DNA of 64,000 bases from Lanius collurio (lineage: Eukaryota > Chordata > Aves > Passeriformes > Laniidae): contig JACBWW010000017.1 in NCBI GenBank assembly GCA_020086605.1, positions 3,378,089 through 3,442,088 of the forward strand, read 5' to 3'. Shown in pieces: positions 13,411 to 23,547 of this stretch. The first letter of the stretch is position 1. Each line of letters begins with the position of its first letter. The notes beneath the pieces were generated by a model, which saw only the letters and a list, made by a program, of their open reading frames with translations, did no database searches and was not told the origin of the DNA. The translations under genes and the position numbers were made by a program.

Positions 13411-13969
13411 TGTTGTGATTTAACCCCAGCTGGCAACTTGAGTTGCTCACACTCTCCCCCTCCTCTTGCTCTTTACTTTGATTTTTGGAAGAAATCAAAG
13501 TAAAATTCATGGGTTGAAACGAAAACAGTTTACTAATTGAAAAAAAAATACAATACTATAATAATAACAATAATAGTAATTTAATGGAAAGGGGGGGAGA
13601 GAGGAGTGACCCCAAAGACAGACGAGATGCACAGCACAGTTCCTCACCTCCTGCTGACTGACACCCTTCCTGTCCCTGAGCAGCAACTGGAGGCTCCAGG
13701 CCAATACTCCCAACTGATATACTGAGCATGAGGATCTGTGGTATGGAATATCCCCCTGAGCAATTGGGGTCAGCTGCCCGAGCTTTGCTCCCTCCCAGCT
13801 CCTGTCAGAGTATGGGAAACTGAAAATTCCTTGAGTTGGGGTAAGCACTACTTAGGATCAGCTAAAACATCAGTGTGTTACTGACATTATTTCCACATTA
13901 CATTCAAAACACAGATTTGTACCAGGTATTAAGAAGAAAATTAACTCTATCCCAGCCCAAACCAGGACA
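13411..13969. mobile_element. Solo LTR of an avian endogenous retrovirus
   Basis: A complete solitary LTR of 559 bp. It opens with TGT at 13411 in the 'tttaaccccagctggcaac' start typical of an abundant avian LTR family and closes at 13967-13969 with ACA after 'aactctatcccagccc..accagga'. Internal landmarks agree with the recalled family: a TAA-rich stretch near 13,550-13,580, 'atatactgagcatga' near 13,720, 'tggtatggaatatcc' near 13,740, and 'aaaacatcagtgtgttact' near 13,865. The flanking 5-mers acatc (13406-13410) and acacc (13970-13974) look like a target-site duplication with one mismatch. No internal retroviral genes remain, consistent with LTR-LTR recombination. Family name and transcriptional direction are not assigned. 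Confidence 0.88.
13472..13504. repeat. Perfect 13-bp inverted repeat inside the solo LTR
   Basis: Left arm tttactttgattt (13472-13484), seven-base loop ttggaag, right arm aaatcaaagtaaa (13492-13504), with all 13 pairs matched. The right arm sits where the LTR family normally has a 'gaatc..aaagtaaaa' segment. The left arm does not fit the consensus as I recall it and looks like a locally templated copy. Confidence 0.85.
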
Positions 13970-16522
13970 ACACCTGAGCTCAGAGGTGCAGTGTTTGTTA
14001 CTGTGCACCCCTTAGAGCTGCCTGAGAGCTCTCTGGCACAGCTGCTGTGCCTCGTGCGCCGATGCCTCTGTGGGAGAGTTTAATGGGATGAAAAGTGGTT
14101 TAATGGGATGAAAAGAGTAGTGTTGGGGCAACACTACTCCTCTGTGCCTTCGGGCAGCCAGAGGGAGTTGTCTGACACAGCTGACAGCCTCCATCACAAG
14201 CTGAGGTGGTTGCCAAGCACAGGTAGCTGTGTGTACGGCCGGGTCCCTGCGTGTACACTGCTGATGGGAGTCACGGTTTGTTCTCTTGAGAGTGACAAGG
14301 GCTACTGCAGCTCCTAATTGAGCTCTGCTTTGCCCTGATCTGAGTGCTGTCAGGGCTGTGAGATCAGCCATGGATGGTGTCCTTCCCCACACAGCCTGAG
14401 ACGAGCACTCCCAGCATTCCCAGTCCCACATGGAGACTGGATGTGCGAGTGTAGCTTTTCCTCCTGTCAATACGAATGTATTTGTGCTATGAACCAGTGT
14501 TGCATCCTTGCCTGGCTGCTTACATGATGAATGACTCTACTGGGGTTATTCCAAGGTGATACCAGCAGAGAACAGTGTGGATTGCTAATTCTGGATACAA
14601 AAGCTGGAGATGAGCAGAATTAATGGAATACCACATCCTGCATGTGTCAGGGGAGAGGTGGGAACAGCAACAGGCTAATTGTGCCTTTCAATTCTGAACA
14701 GAGGCTGTATCGATCTCCCAAAATCTGAAACAACTCATATCCTGGTTTTTAGGGATTTTCAGGAAGCATCTTTCATTATAAGTGCCTGCATGGAAAGGAA
14801 TAGGTTAATCTCTGCCAGGGTTTCCCTCTTCCTCTGTGAAATGGGCTCCTGACCAGTGCAGGGCAGGCTGAAAGGTGGCTGAAAACTTTCTTGCAAATTT
14901 TCCATCGGTTTTCAGGCTGGGTATTTCCCCTCGTGGCATTGTGGAGGAGAGGAAAGCCCTGGCTGCTGTAGGATCTGAGGTTTCACTCCAACATGAAATG
15001 GGTCTTGCTATCCCCTGTGTCAGGATTTGAATTGTGAAATAAACAAAAGGGTGACAAATACAAATACTTTCGTTCAGGAGCAGCCTGTGTTTCCTTTGCA
15101 TGGGTGTGGATGACTTCACCAGGGAGGCTGATGTTTTATCCTTACACACTTCATACCCCTGGATGCACATCCCATCCTATCCATGCAAAAAGCCTTTTCT
15201 TCCCTTACTTATCCATTGAAGATCTTATGCAGGGGCTACCACGGTGATGAAGCCTCTCTAACCACAATAACAGATTTTTTTGTGAGAGCTCCTCTTCCTG
15301 AAGGTTTTGCAATGAATTCAAGGAAACTTGGCAAGAATTGAGTTTTCACTGCTTTTTTTTTGTTGTTGTTTTTTCTCAGCGTCTGCCACATTGAGGCTCT
15401 CGGGTCTGATCACAGCACAGCTAATGCAGGAAAAATAAAGCTGCTCCCAAGACAGACTGACTGACAGACTTGTCATGATGATAGTACACATATTTGAAAT
15501 ATTATGGCTGTGTTCTTGAAAACCATAGCTCAAGGAAGCTGTTTCCTTGAGAGCATGTGATAAAAATAACACCTGCTTTGCAGACAGTGGATTTGACAGC
15601 TGTGAAGATAGAGTGTAGGCATCTCCAAAAGCTCTATACATCTTTGCCTTGTACACCAAAAAAAAACCCAACAACCAAACTAGGATTTGTTATGGAAAAA
15701 AGGCAGGATGGGATGTGAATTCCTATGTACACGGGGAAGAGTGTGGTGGGGGAATATGGCTCAGTGGAACTAATACAAACCCCTCAGCTATGCCTCTCAC
15801 ATGAAGGTGCATCACTCATTTCTCATGTGGTGCATGGGTCCAGTAATCCATCACCTGTGCTGCTCACTAGGGCTGCTTGGCAAGACCCCAAATAATGTTG
15901 CAAGATGCAGCCCTGGGTCTTTGGGCCTGAAGTGTTTCATTTTCCTCTGTGGAGATGTTTTTGCTGAATCCCAACACAGGCTGCAGACAGAGTCCTGCCT
16001 GGGTTTCTGGTGAGCATCTCCCAGAGCCTCACTTGCTGCTGAGCCCCCTTGCAGGGCTCCTGTATGATGACCCAGAGCTGGCATTGCTCTGCTGTTGATG
16101 GCTGCAAACTCCATTTCCTTTGTGAGAAGGTGCCAGAAGAGGCAGAGTTGCTTTAGCAGGGCCAGTGATGCCTGGGAAGTCAAGATAACATCCTTCCATT
16201 GCTCGTAGAAAGGAGGCACAGATGGGTCTTTGATCCAGAATACTCAAAGGGCAGAACAAACCAGTTTCTGAACTGGAATCCACGTGATTATTGCATTGAC
16301 TGCAGGAAATGGTGGTGATGGTTCTCACTCCTCAGAAGACCACCAAGGTATGGTTTCCTTAATTAGTTTGCCTTGGTGGCTAATCACCTTTCACATGAAA
16401 AAAAGAGTGTTCTGTGGTTCACTGGTAATTGTTTGGCTGTGACTGTCAGCCACTGCTTCTGGTTTCATGTCTCCTAAGGAGTTCCTTCCTTTAAAGGTAT
16501 TTATGCTCTGTGATCAAACAAT
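13970..16522. other. Single-copy DNA, no gene recognised
   Basis: About 2.5 kb with no recognised gene or mobile element other than the small duplication and hairpin near 14.1 kb. A T-rich tract ending in ctcag near 15,378 resembles a splice acceptor, but the sequence after it gives no convincing exon. Confidence 0.45.
14078..14139. repeat. 20-bp tandem duplication abutting an 11-bp perfect hairpin
   Basis: The word gtttaatgggatgaaaag occurs at 14078-14095 and 14098-14115, a period of 20 bp. It is followed at once by a perfect hairpin: gagtagtgttg (14115-14125), loop ggg, caacactactc (14129-14139). Two local rearrangements side by side suggest a replication slippage or template-switch scar. 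There is no gene context to support a terminator or RNA role. Confidence 0.85.
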
Positions 16523-16925
16523 TTTTGATCTTCTTTTCAATGAAGTCAAGCAGATGGAGCTTCTTGGTTCTCCTACTTGTTAGGCATCTCTTTCACTTCT
16601 CAGATCTTCCTGTGGTTTCTTACTGAAACCTCTCCCATTATTAAATGGCTGTTCTAAAGTGTTGCCAGTTAAAACTGCATTCAGTTTTCTAGTTTCCCTA
16701 CCTAATCTCCCCAGTGGCATACTTACATAGGTAAAAAATTACATCTCTGGTGTTTTATTACAACATTTTCCCATCCTTTCTTGAGTACTTTTTTCTACAT
16801 TGCTTAAGAAAATTTATTGTTGAGCTATTTATTCATGGCAAGTTGAAGTTTTACAGGATACAATTACCTAATCTTTAGATCTGCTGATAGCTGTGTTCCA
16901 ATCTTTATGCATTTATTTTGATTTG
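16523..16925 (-). mobile_element. Ancient LINE (CR1/L3-like) 3'-region relic
   Basis: Read on the plus strand this resembles, word by word, the antisense of an old amniote LINE 3' region that I recall from turtle and crocodilian sequence. The landmarks are 'cttttcaatgaagtcaag', 'cagatggagcttctt', 'aggcatctc..cttctcagatc', 'gtggtttcttactgaaacc', 'tggcatacttacataggta' and 'attacctaatctttagatc'. The order is right along about 400 bp, with many substitutions and small indels. The element therefore lies on the minus strand and is long dead. The assignment is by recollection of the consensus, and the exact family (CR1-like versus L3) is not settled. Confidence 0.6.
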
Positions 16926-18313
16926 ATTTATTTGTATTTATATAAAGCAGAGTTTTTTATAAACAGATACACCTTGCCAAGAAATCCTGACACCTCCACA
17001 TGCTATTAGAAGTGCAGCTGCTGTTGCATTCCTCCCTGATTTCCCAGCAGCAGCCACCCTTCATGTCTCTCTGGAATATGAGCTGATCATTTGAGTTTAT
17101 GAGCTGAAAGATGCTGTCAACAATCAAGATGCTTACTTAAAGGAAAGTTCTTTCTTAAATTACTTTGATAGACTTCTTTGGTGAGCTACCAAGTTTGGGT
17201 GATACAGGTCAGCTCAATGCACTGCAGTTACGCTTTTTTAAGGGTTTTCAACTTATGGTGTGATCTAACTTTTTAAAACTTTGCATAAAAAATGGTACAA
17301 CACATTTAATGGATTAAAAATTCTCTGGCTAATCTCAAAAAGAAGTAAATTAGTATTAATATTAAATTAATATTTTAAGCTAGTAGACATTAGGCAAATT
17401 TTCCTTTCAGGAATGATTTATTTGCCCAAAAGGTATCTATATATTTACTTCAGGATCATAGGTCTGCCATAAATTGAGGAGAAAATATGAGCAATTGGTG
17501 AAAAACATCCAGACAATGCAGTGATTGCTGGCATGAGGATGGAGCAGAAATATCACTTATACAGCATGAGCTTAATCACTCAATAGCTTGACCATAATTA
17601 AAAAGATATTTTAAGGCAATAAAAGTAAGATCATAAATTTAGGATTAAGGAAAGCATATCATGGTATCATGATGAGGGACAATCCTGGAAAAGACAGGTT
17701 CCCATGAACATAAGGGAACAGGTGAAGTCTTCAGGGAATCAATAGGCAGTGTAAGTGTTTCAGGTTTGACACAGAATGAATTTCGGTCTCTGAGTACAAA
17801 AGTGCAGTTCTGACTCAGCATTTAGGTAAACAGCAGTTTGGTAACTTCTGAACTTCTTTACTTTTTCTCTTAAAGGAAAGAACTGTTCCAATCTGAGGAG
17901 AATAAATGTGTCAGGCAAAGCAGCCCCCAGGCCTGTATCTCATCTCCAGCAGAAATACTTCCACTGACACTTCCTCAGAGTATTCCCAACTTTGCAGTGA
18001 TCTCTGACTGGGGCATTCCCAAGCCAAGAGTGTCTTTGTGTGAAACAGAATTCAAACAGAATTTTTCTGTCATGCTTATGTCTGCTTGCCCTTGGAAACT
18101 TCTGGTGACTACCACATCCTGTGGCCAGCCACAGCTTGATGACTTGCTGCATAAATAACAACCTCCCTAAATAACAGCCTGCTCTCTGCTGGGTTGGTTC
18201 AACCAGTCGTGATTCTTGCACGGGAGGAGTTGTTCTGGCTCTGTGTGTGCTCACACATACTTGTGCTTTCCCTCTTGCCTGGTGTCTTCTGCAATCCTGG
18301 TGCTGGGATTCAT
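16926..18313. other. AT-rich single-copy DNA, no gene recognised
   Basis: About 1.4 kb of strongly AT-rich sequence, with runs such as 'attaatattaaattaatat' near 17,355. No supported gene, mobile element or tandem array was seen. Part of it could be further decay product of the LINE relic just upstream. Confidence 0.45.
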
Positions 18314-18454
18314 CACATCATAGAATTGTTTGGGTTGGAAGGGACCTTAGACATGACCTAATCCTCACACAGTGAGCAGGGACAGCCTTCCACTAGACCA
18401 GGTTGCTCAAAGCCCCCTCCAACCTGGACTTGAACACTTTCAGAGCTGAGGAGA
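18314..18454 (-). mobile_element. CR1 LINE 3'-end fragment
   Basis: The plus strand reads as the reverse complement of a CR1 tail: 'catagaattgtttgggttgg', 'aagggacct', 'agcagggacagccttccac', 'agaccaggttgctcaaagcc' and 'tccaacctggacttgaacac'. The 3' end of the element is at the low-coordinate side. Only about 140 bp of the 3' UTR survives. Confidence 0.92.
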
Positions 18455-19340
18455 GTCATTAAAGAGTGAAGGCAAAAGTAGACATAAACTGCACTTACTC
18501 CCCATGATGTCCACAGAGAAGTGGCTCCTTGATGGTTTGCACCCTCAAGGGTTTGCATCCCAAGGCCAACACAGCCCTGGGATGGGCACTGGTAGCACCT
18601 TCAGTAGCAATGGGGGTGGTTTTGCTGTGAGCACCACGGTGTGAAAGAGGGGCAAAGATGGCATTTGTGGTTAACAAGGCTGAGGATGAGCTTAAGTGGA
18701 CCCCAAGAAGGAGCAAATGTTTCCAAGGAGGCCTTGCAGAATGTCTTTTTGGTAACAAGACTTCATTAAAGGACTCCTTTTCTCTGGGATGTCCTTCAAG
18801 CACAACTGACTGATGTCAACAGCTCCTTCTCCAGCATGCACAGGAAACAAGCAAACAGCTCTGCTGCTGTGTTAGTTCTGGCCATCATTCTTTATCCCCA
18901 CCTGCCATCAGATAAAGCAGCAGCATCTGTGTAGATCTAAAATGACAGTAGATAATGCTGGTGGACTATATTTTTATTTCAAGGCAAATTTAACCTTTTG
19001 GTTACTTCTCGAGGCACACCACTGCAGGGTTTAGGTAGCTTTGATGTATAAACTTGATTGTTACAAGCTGGGCAGGAAGAAGCATGTTCAGAGATCTCAT
19101 TTTGGTTGACAGCAGTACAGCACTGCTCCATCAGAAGCTCCTGCAATTTTTCTGTAGTAATGGTAAAATTCAAAGGAACTGATGCTTGGAGTTAGACTTC
19201 CATTGACATCATTGCTAAGCTAAATCTGTGGACCACCCTCTGTTTCTCATTTAATTTAAGCATTAACAAAACAAACTGTTATTTATTTTAAGTGATAAAC
19301 CCATTTTCAAGGGAGTTTTTTCCATACATGCCAGCAACTT

Positions 19341-19360
19341 GATCTAGATTGTTCTAGATC
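19341..19360. repeat. 8-bp perfect inverted repeat
   Basis: Arms gatctaga and tctagatc are separated by ttgt, and a further 'gatctag' follows. This is a small self-complementary cluster, with no surrounding feature that would give it a function. Confidence 0.7.
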
Positions 19361-19434
19361 TGATCTAGCAAGTATCCCTCTGAAACAAGTTGCATGAACC
19401 TCCTTGGGCATCTTTAAACATCCAGAAAAGCCAG

Positions 19435-19470
19435 GTGTGATGTGGTGTGGTGTGATGTGGTGTGATGTGA
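19435..19470. repeat. Short GT-rich repeat, unit about 10 bp
   Basis: Alternating tgtgatgtgg and tgtggtg words form a short impure minisatellite-like run of about 36 bp. Confidence 0.7.
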
Positions 19471-21986
19471 GTTACCTGGCCTGACAGCTGACGTAGACAA
19501 GAAACAAACTTTGCATGGTGAGCTGTCACCCTGTGGGCTGCAGCAACTGAGCCACCTGGACTGGCTCCTCTCTCACTCTGACTGGTTCCTCAGGGTGTTT
19601 TTTCTTCACTCAGGCCTTTCACAAGTCTTTCTATTTGTTGAAAAATATTTTTCAGATCTGCTCTTTTGTACCTCCCTGATTCAATTTCCAGTGCTTTGGT
19701 TTAGGGAGATTTTGCTCTTCAGAGCAAGGAAATCCCTCCCTGGTTCAACAGAGAAGTCTTATCCAAGGATGATCCTGTTCTTCCTCCAGATCTGTAGATG
19801 TGGCTTTGGTGTGACTGGCCTGAAGTGAGAGACCTAAAAGATCCCTAAATCAGCCAGGCATTTATTATCATGGCAGGGCATGTCCAGGTGGACCTTGGCT
19901 TTCTGCATGGCTTGTAAGGAGGTCCAAGGAGATCAGATCCCTCAAGGACTATCCAAAGACCCAGGAGCACTGCTGGTTTATAAACTCCAGGCCAGCAGTG
20001 ATGACCAAGATATTTGGCAGAACCTAACCACCAGCTCAGGTGCTGTGCACACCTAAGAAGCAAATTAAATGAAGGAGTTGCTTGAAATAAACTTTCCCAT
20101 TGTTACCTGCTCTTATCCCAGGGGGCTGCTCAGCCCAGGGCATACAGATGGGGTAGGGAGATGCCTGGACTGGTTGCTGTCATATTGAATCTTTGATGGA
20201 CAGACAGGTATTTCCACAGCCCCACTGAGGCTGGAAGGAGATGGGTATTGCCTTGGTGACTCCTTTTTGGGAGAGGAAGCCAATTGGTGTGCGCAGGGAG
20301 GTTGTGTTTTGATGATACTGTGACTAAAAGAATCCATCACAACTTTCCTTGGCTGATGAAGTTACTCTGTAACAAGATGAACTCCTGATTAGATTTTGTT
20401 GGGAGCCATAAAAAGTGTGATTTGTAGGGTGTGTTGTAAAACCACTGTGCAGGGAGTTATGTGCAGGAATCCTGATATTGTTTTAAACCCTTAACTCTAC
20501 TCTTTCCCTCAAGAACATGTCTTAAGAGCTGCACAGTGGATTGATTAACAGGCCAACACTTCGGTTTTATGTGGTGGAGATAGAAAAGACAGCACTGGGT
20601 TGGGTTCCCTGTCACTTTATGGAGGAGACAACAGCATCAGTGCAGAGGTCTTTGGGCACGCCCTAGCTGTCAGGCAGAGCCGTGTGCTTGTGAATCCCAT
20701 CTGAAAGGTAACATATTGCAGCGCCAGGAAAAAAAATGACACAACAGCCAAAGTGTGAAAAAGTGAGGGACACAAACCTTGAGCAGCTCTGAGTGCATGG
20801 GAGGACAGACCTCAGGGAACACAGGAGCAGAGACCAGCTGCAGCACTGAAATCTGATGCAAAAGCTAATCAGTCAGTAATGCTTCTCCCACAGCATCTGG
20901 CACACTGGAGGGAGGATGGGGCCAAGGCAGAGCTTTCCTGCCCCCAGCCCCACACCATCCTCTGCTGCTTCCCCTGCCTACACCCAGAGCAGCAAAGCTG
21001 CTTGGCATCTCTTCAGCAGGCCCTGCCTCTTGCAGTTTTGGCTGCATCCCAGCAGGACAGACATCCCACCAGCAGCATAAGAATGAGGGCTGGGCTGAGA
21101 CATGAGCTGTGCCCTTCTCTCAGGTGACGGATGGTGACTGTCACTGTCTCCATTGATAGCAGCCCCCAGCTGCTGTTGGACATGAACTGTTTTGTAAATC
21201 TGATCGTGTTTACAACTAACAGTGTTTGATGAGCCCCATCAGGTTGCAATGCAAATGTTTCTGCATCAGCAGCTCCCGGAAGAGGAACGTGGTGGAGAGG
21301 CCGTGAGTAACGATCAAACACAAGCTGCAAACAAATTTCAGCTCACACATGTGCTCCAGAAAGGAGCCAGAAAACATGATTGTGTTGGGAAGTAGACAAA
21401 GAAGCTTGAAGACTTTGGCAAGAAACTTCTGTAACCAGAATTTCTTGCAATTATAATAATATAGGCTTCAAACTAGGCAGTGTTTCTACTGGTTCTGTTG
21501 CAAAAGTAGCACCTCACTTAGGAAAGGGAAGCAACCAGCTGGCATGAGATTTTGTCTGAGATCCTTCTCCACTTGCTTGTTGCTCATGAAGTTAAGAGCT
21601 TGTGTTACCTGTTGCACAGGTATGGTTATCCTGCTCTGGTTAAAGTGGACTGCAGCTGTTGCATGGACACCTCTTCTTTGGGGGTGATGTGTGGGTTGTG
21701 AGGGGAGGCTCCCCTGGAAGAACCCCTCTCCAGTGTCCCCAGGGCTGAGGGTGCAGAGGGGCTGTGCCCCCCACCCTGGCCCACACCTCCAGCAGGTTCC
21801 AGCAGACTCTCCTCTCCAGCTCACTGCTGGCACAAAAGCAAGATAAGCTTTCAAGAGTAATGATCCTCTTGACCACCATGAGAAATTCCAAGCCTATTGT
21901 ATAAAAATTTGAACTGTACTTTGTTTAAAGCACAACAACAACAGAGTTTTCTCAGTTGCAAAGCCCGAGACAGTGTTTGAAAACTA

Positions 21987-22023
21987 ACTTCAGATGTAGA
22001 CTTCAGATGTACTTCAGATGTAG
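21987..22023. repeat. Three copies of acttcagatgt(ag)
   Basis: Three adjacent copies of an 11-13 bp word, consistent with local slippage. Confidence 0.8.
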
Positions 22024-22728
22024 ATATTTCTCCTCTGAGACCAGAACAAACCCTCCTGTCTAATTCATATAATAAAAACAGGTAAATGGTAAGGCTTGCA
22101 AAGTTTGAACCAGATTTATGGCATTAAAATGCGAGGAAGTCCTGAGGATACGATGCACCCTCCTCGCAGTCTGGGCTGTTTGATGGTAGCAGTCACACCA
22201 AACTGTCTTCTTGAGCTGGACCCCAAACATTTCTGGGAAAAGAAGAAAATGGCAAGTCAAAGTTTCCTCGCTATAGGCCAGTCAGAGGTGAGGTGGATGC
22301 CTGTCGTGGTTTGACACTCGCCCAGCACCAGGCACCCACGAGAGCCACTTGCTCACCCTACCCTGCCACAGCTGGGCAGAGGAGGGAAAGGAAAAAAAAC
22401 GCCTCATGAGTCAGATAAGGACTGGGAGCAACACTTCAGGGGTAAAACAGGCTCAGCTTAAGTTGTGAAGTGAATTTATTGCAAAGAGATTCAGAGGAGG
22501 ATAATGAGAAGTGAAATAAGCCCTTAGAACACCTTCCTCCCCCAGCCCGTCCCTCCTTCCCACCGACAGCGCAGGGCACGGGGCTTTGGTCAGTCCAGCC
22601 CCGAGATTTCCTTCCCCTGCTCCGGCGGAGGAGCCTTCCCTGGGGGGCCGTGGGGTCCCTCCCACAGGACAGAGCTCTCCTGAACTTCCCCGGCGTGGGG
22701 CTGCTCCCAGGAGCGGCAGCCACAGCCC

Positions 22729-23150
22729 CTGCTGCAGTGTGAGCCCCTCCAGGGCACACAGCCCCCCAAAACTGCTGCAGTGTGAGCCCCTCCAGGGCAC
22801 ACAGCCCCCCAAAACTGCTGTGAGCCCCTCCGAGGGCACACAGCCCCCCAAAACTGCTGTGAGCCCCTCCCGGGCACACATCCCTCCCAAAACTGCTGTG
22901 AGCCCCTGCCAAGGCACACAGCCCCCCAAGACTGCTGTGAGCCCCTCCAGGGCACACAGCCCNNNNNNNNNNNNNNNNNNNNNNNNNNNNNNNNNNNNNN
23001 NNNNNNNNNNNNNNNNNNNNNNNNNNNNNNNNNNNNNNNNNNNNNNNNNGGGCACACAGCCCCCCAAAACTGCTGTGAGCCCCTCCAGGGCACACAGCCC
23101 CCCAAAACTGCTGTGAGCCCCTCCAGGGCACACAGCCCCCCAAAACTGCT
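22729..23150. repeat. 38-43 bp minisatellite inside the LTR, interrupted by the assembly gap
   Basis: Units begin 'gggcacacagccccccaaaa' and end 'ctgctgtgagcccctcc'. The typical unit is 38 bp (23050 to 23088, for example). The first two carry an extra cagtg, making them 43 bp. About eight to nine units are visible around the gap, and the true copy number is unknown. On the minus strand the unit has runs of four and six G, so G-quadruplex formation is possible. The unit resembles one 'acgctggagcag..ctgca' block of the LTR itself, so the array probably arose by internal amplification. Confidence 0.9.
22963..23049. other. Assembly gap (87 N)
   Basis: A run of N falls inside the 38-bp minisatellite. 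Both flanks are in the same repeat, so this is an unresolved tandem-array gap, and its written length need not equal its real length. Long open frames that run across it are artefacts. Confidence 0.97.
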
Positions 23151-23290
23151 GCCCCGGGGCTCTCTCTTCCCACGGGGTGCAGTGCTCCAAGGACAGGCTG
23201 CTCCAGCCTGGGAGCAGGGCCCTCTCTCTCCACCAGGACTTCCACTGGATCAGAGCCTCCTCCAGGCATCCACCTGCTCCGGTGTGAGCA

Positions 23291-23546
23291 CCTTCCCCAT
23301 GGGCTGTGGGTGAATCTGCATCCCCCAGGGGATCCCCATGGGCTGTGGGTGGATCTCTGCATCCCCCAGGGATCCCCACGGGCTGTGGGTGAATCTCTGC
23401 ATCCCCTGTGGATCCCCACGGGCTGTGGGTGGATCTCTGCACCCCCCAGGGTTCCCCATGGGCTGTGGGTGGATCTCTGCATCCCCCGTGGATCCCCATG
23501 GGCTGTGGGTGGATCTCTGCATCCCCCAGGGATCCCCATGGGCTGT
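23291..23546. repeat. 40-bp minisatellite inside the LTR (about 6.4 copies)
   Basis: The word gatccccatgggctgtggg recurs at 23331, 23371, 23411, 23451, 23491 and 23531, giving a 40-bp period with few differences between copies. Its complement matches the single 'cagcccatggaggtcc' plus 'agaaatccacc' block of the plus-oriented LTR near 59,645-59,690, so the LTR supplied the founding unit. The array ends abruptly at an N (23547), suggesting collapse or a break in assembly. Confidence 0.9.
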
Positions 23547-23547
23547 N

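Larger units (their letters stand above)
18455..22301. other. Single-copy DNA, no gene recognised
   Basis: About 3.8 kb without a recognised gene. It holds a GTGTGATGTG-type repeat near 19,435-19,470, an 8-bp palindromic hairpin at 19,341-19,360, a triple acttcagatgt repeat at 21,987-22,023, and a somewhat GC-richer stretch at about 20,870-21,130. Frames near 21,486-21,891 (minus) overlap in two registers and have no recognisable domain. Confidence 0.5.
22302..23546 (-). mobile_element. Endogenous-retrovirus LTR, minus orientation, with internal minisatellites
   Basis: The plus strand starts TGTCGTGGTTTGACAC at 22302, the complement of the 3' end of an avian LTR family. On the minus strand an AATAAA polyadenylation signal sits at 22475-22480. 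The order of segments matches, in reverse, the copy at 59.4-60.3 kb. These include the 'cacctgctccggtgtgag' and 'cagggccctctct..' portions and the 'ttcccacggggtgcagtg' portion. Two parts of the LTR have grown into minisatellites (22,729-23,150 and 23,291-23,546). The 5' end of the element is missing or unassembled where a single N (23547) joins the second minisatellite to unique sequence. This is the most CpG-rich part of the window, which fits a comparatively young insertion. No viral genes are present. Confidence 0.8.

Noticed and set aside
14115..14139. Bacterial-type terminator hairpin
   Set aside because: Eukaryotic context, no T-run after the stem, no gene upstream.
15350..15450. Exon after a T-rich ctcag acceptor
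   Set aside because: No open frame of useful length or partner donor follows in a convincing arrangement.
22436..23539. Minus-strand frames of 348-367 codons
   Set aside because: They run through the 87-N gap and two LTR minisatellites; not genuine coding sequence.
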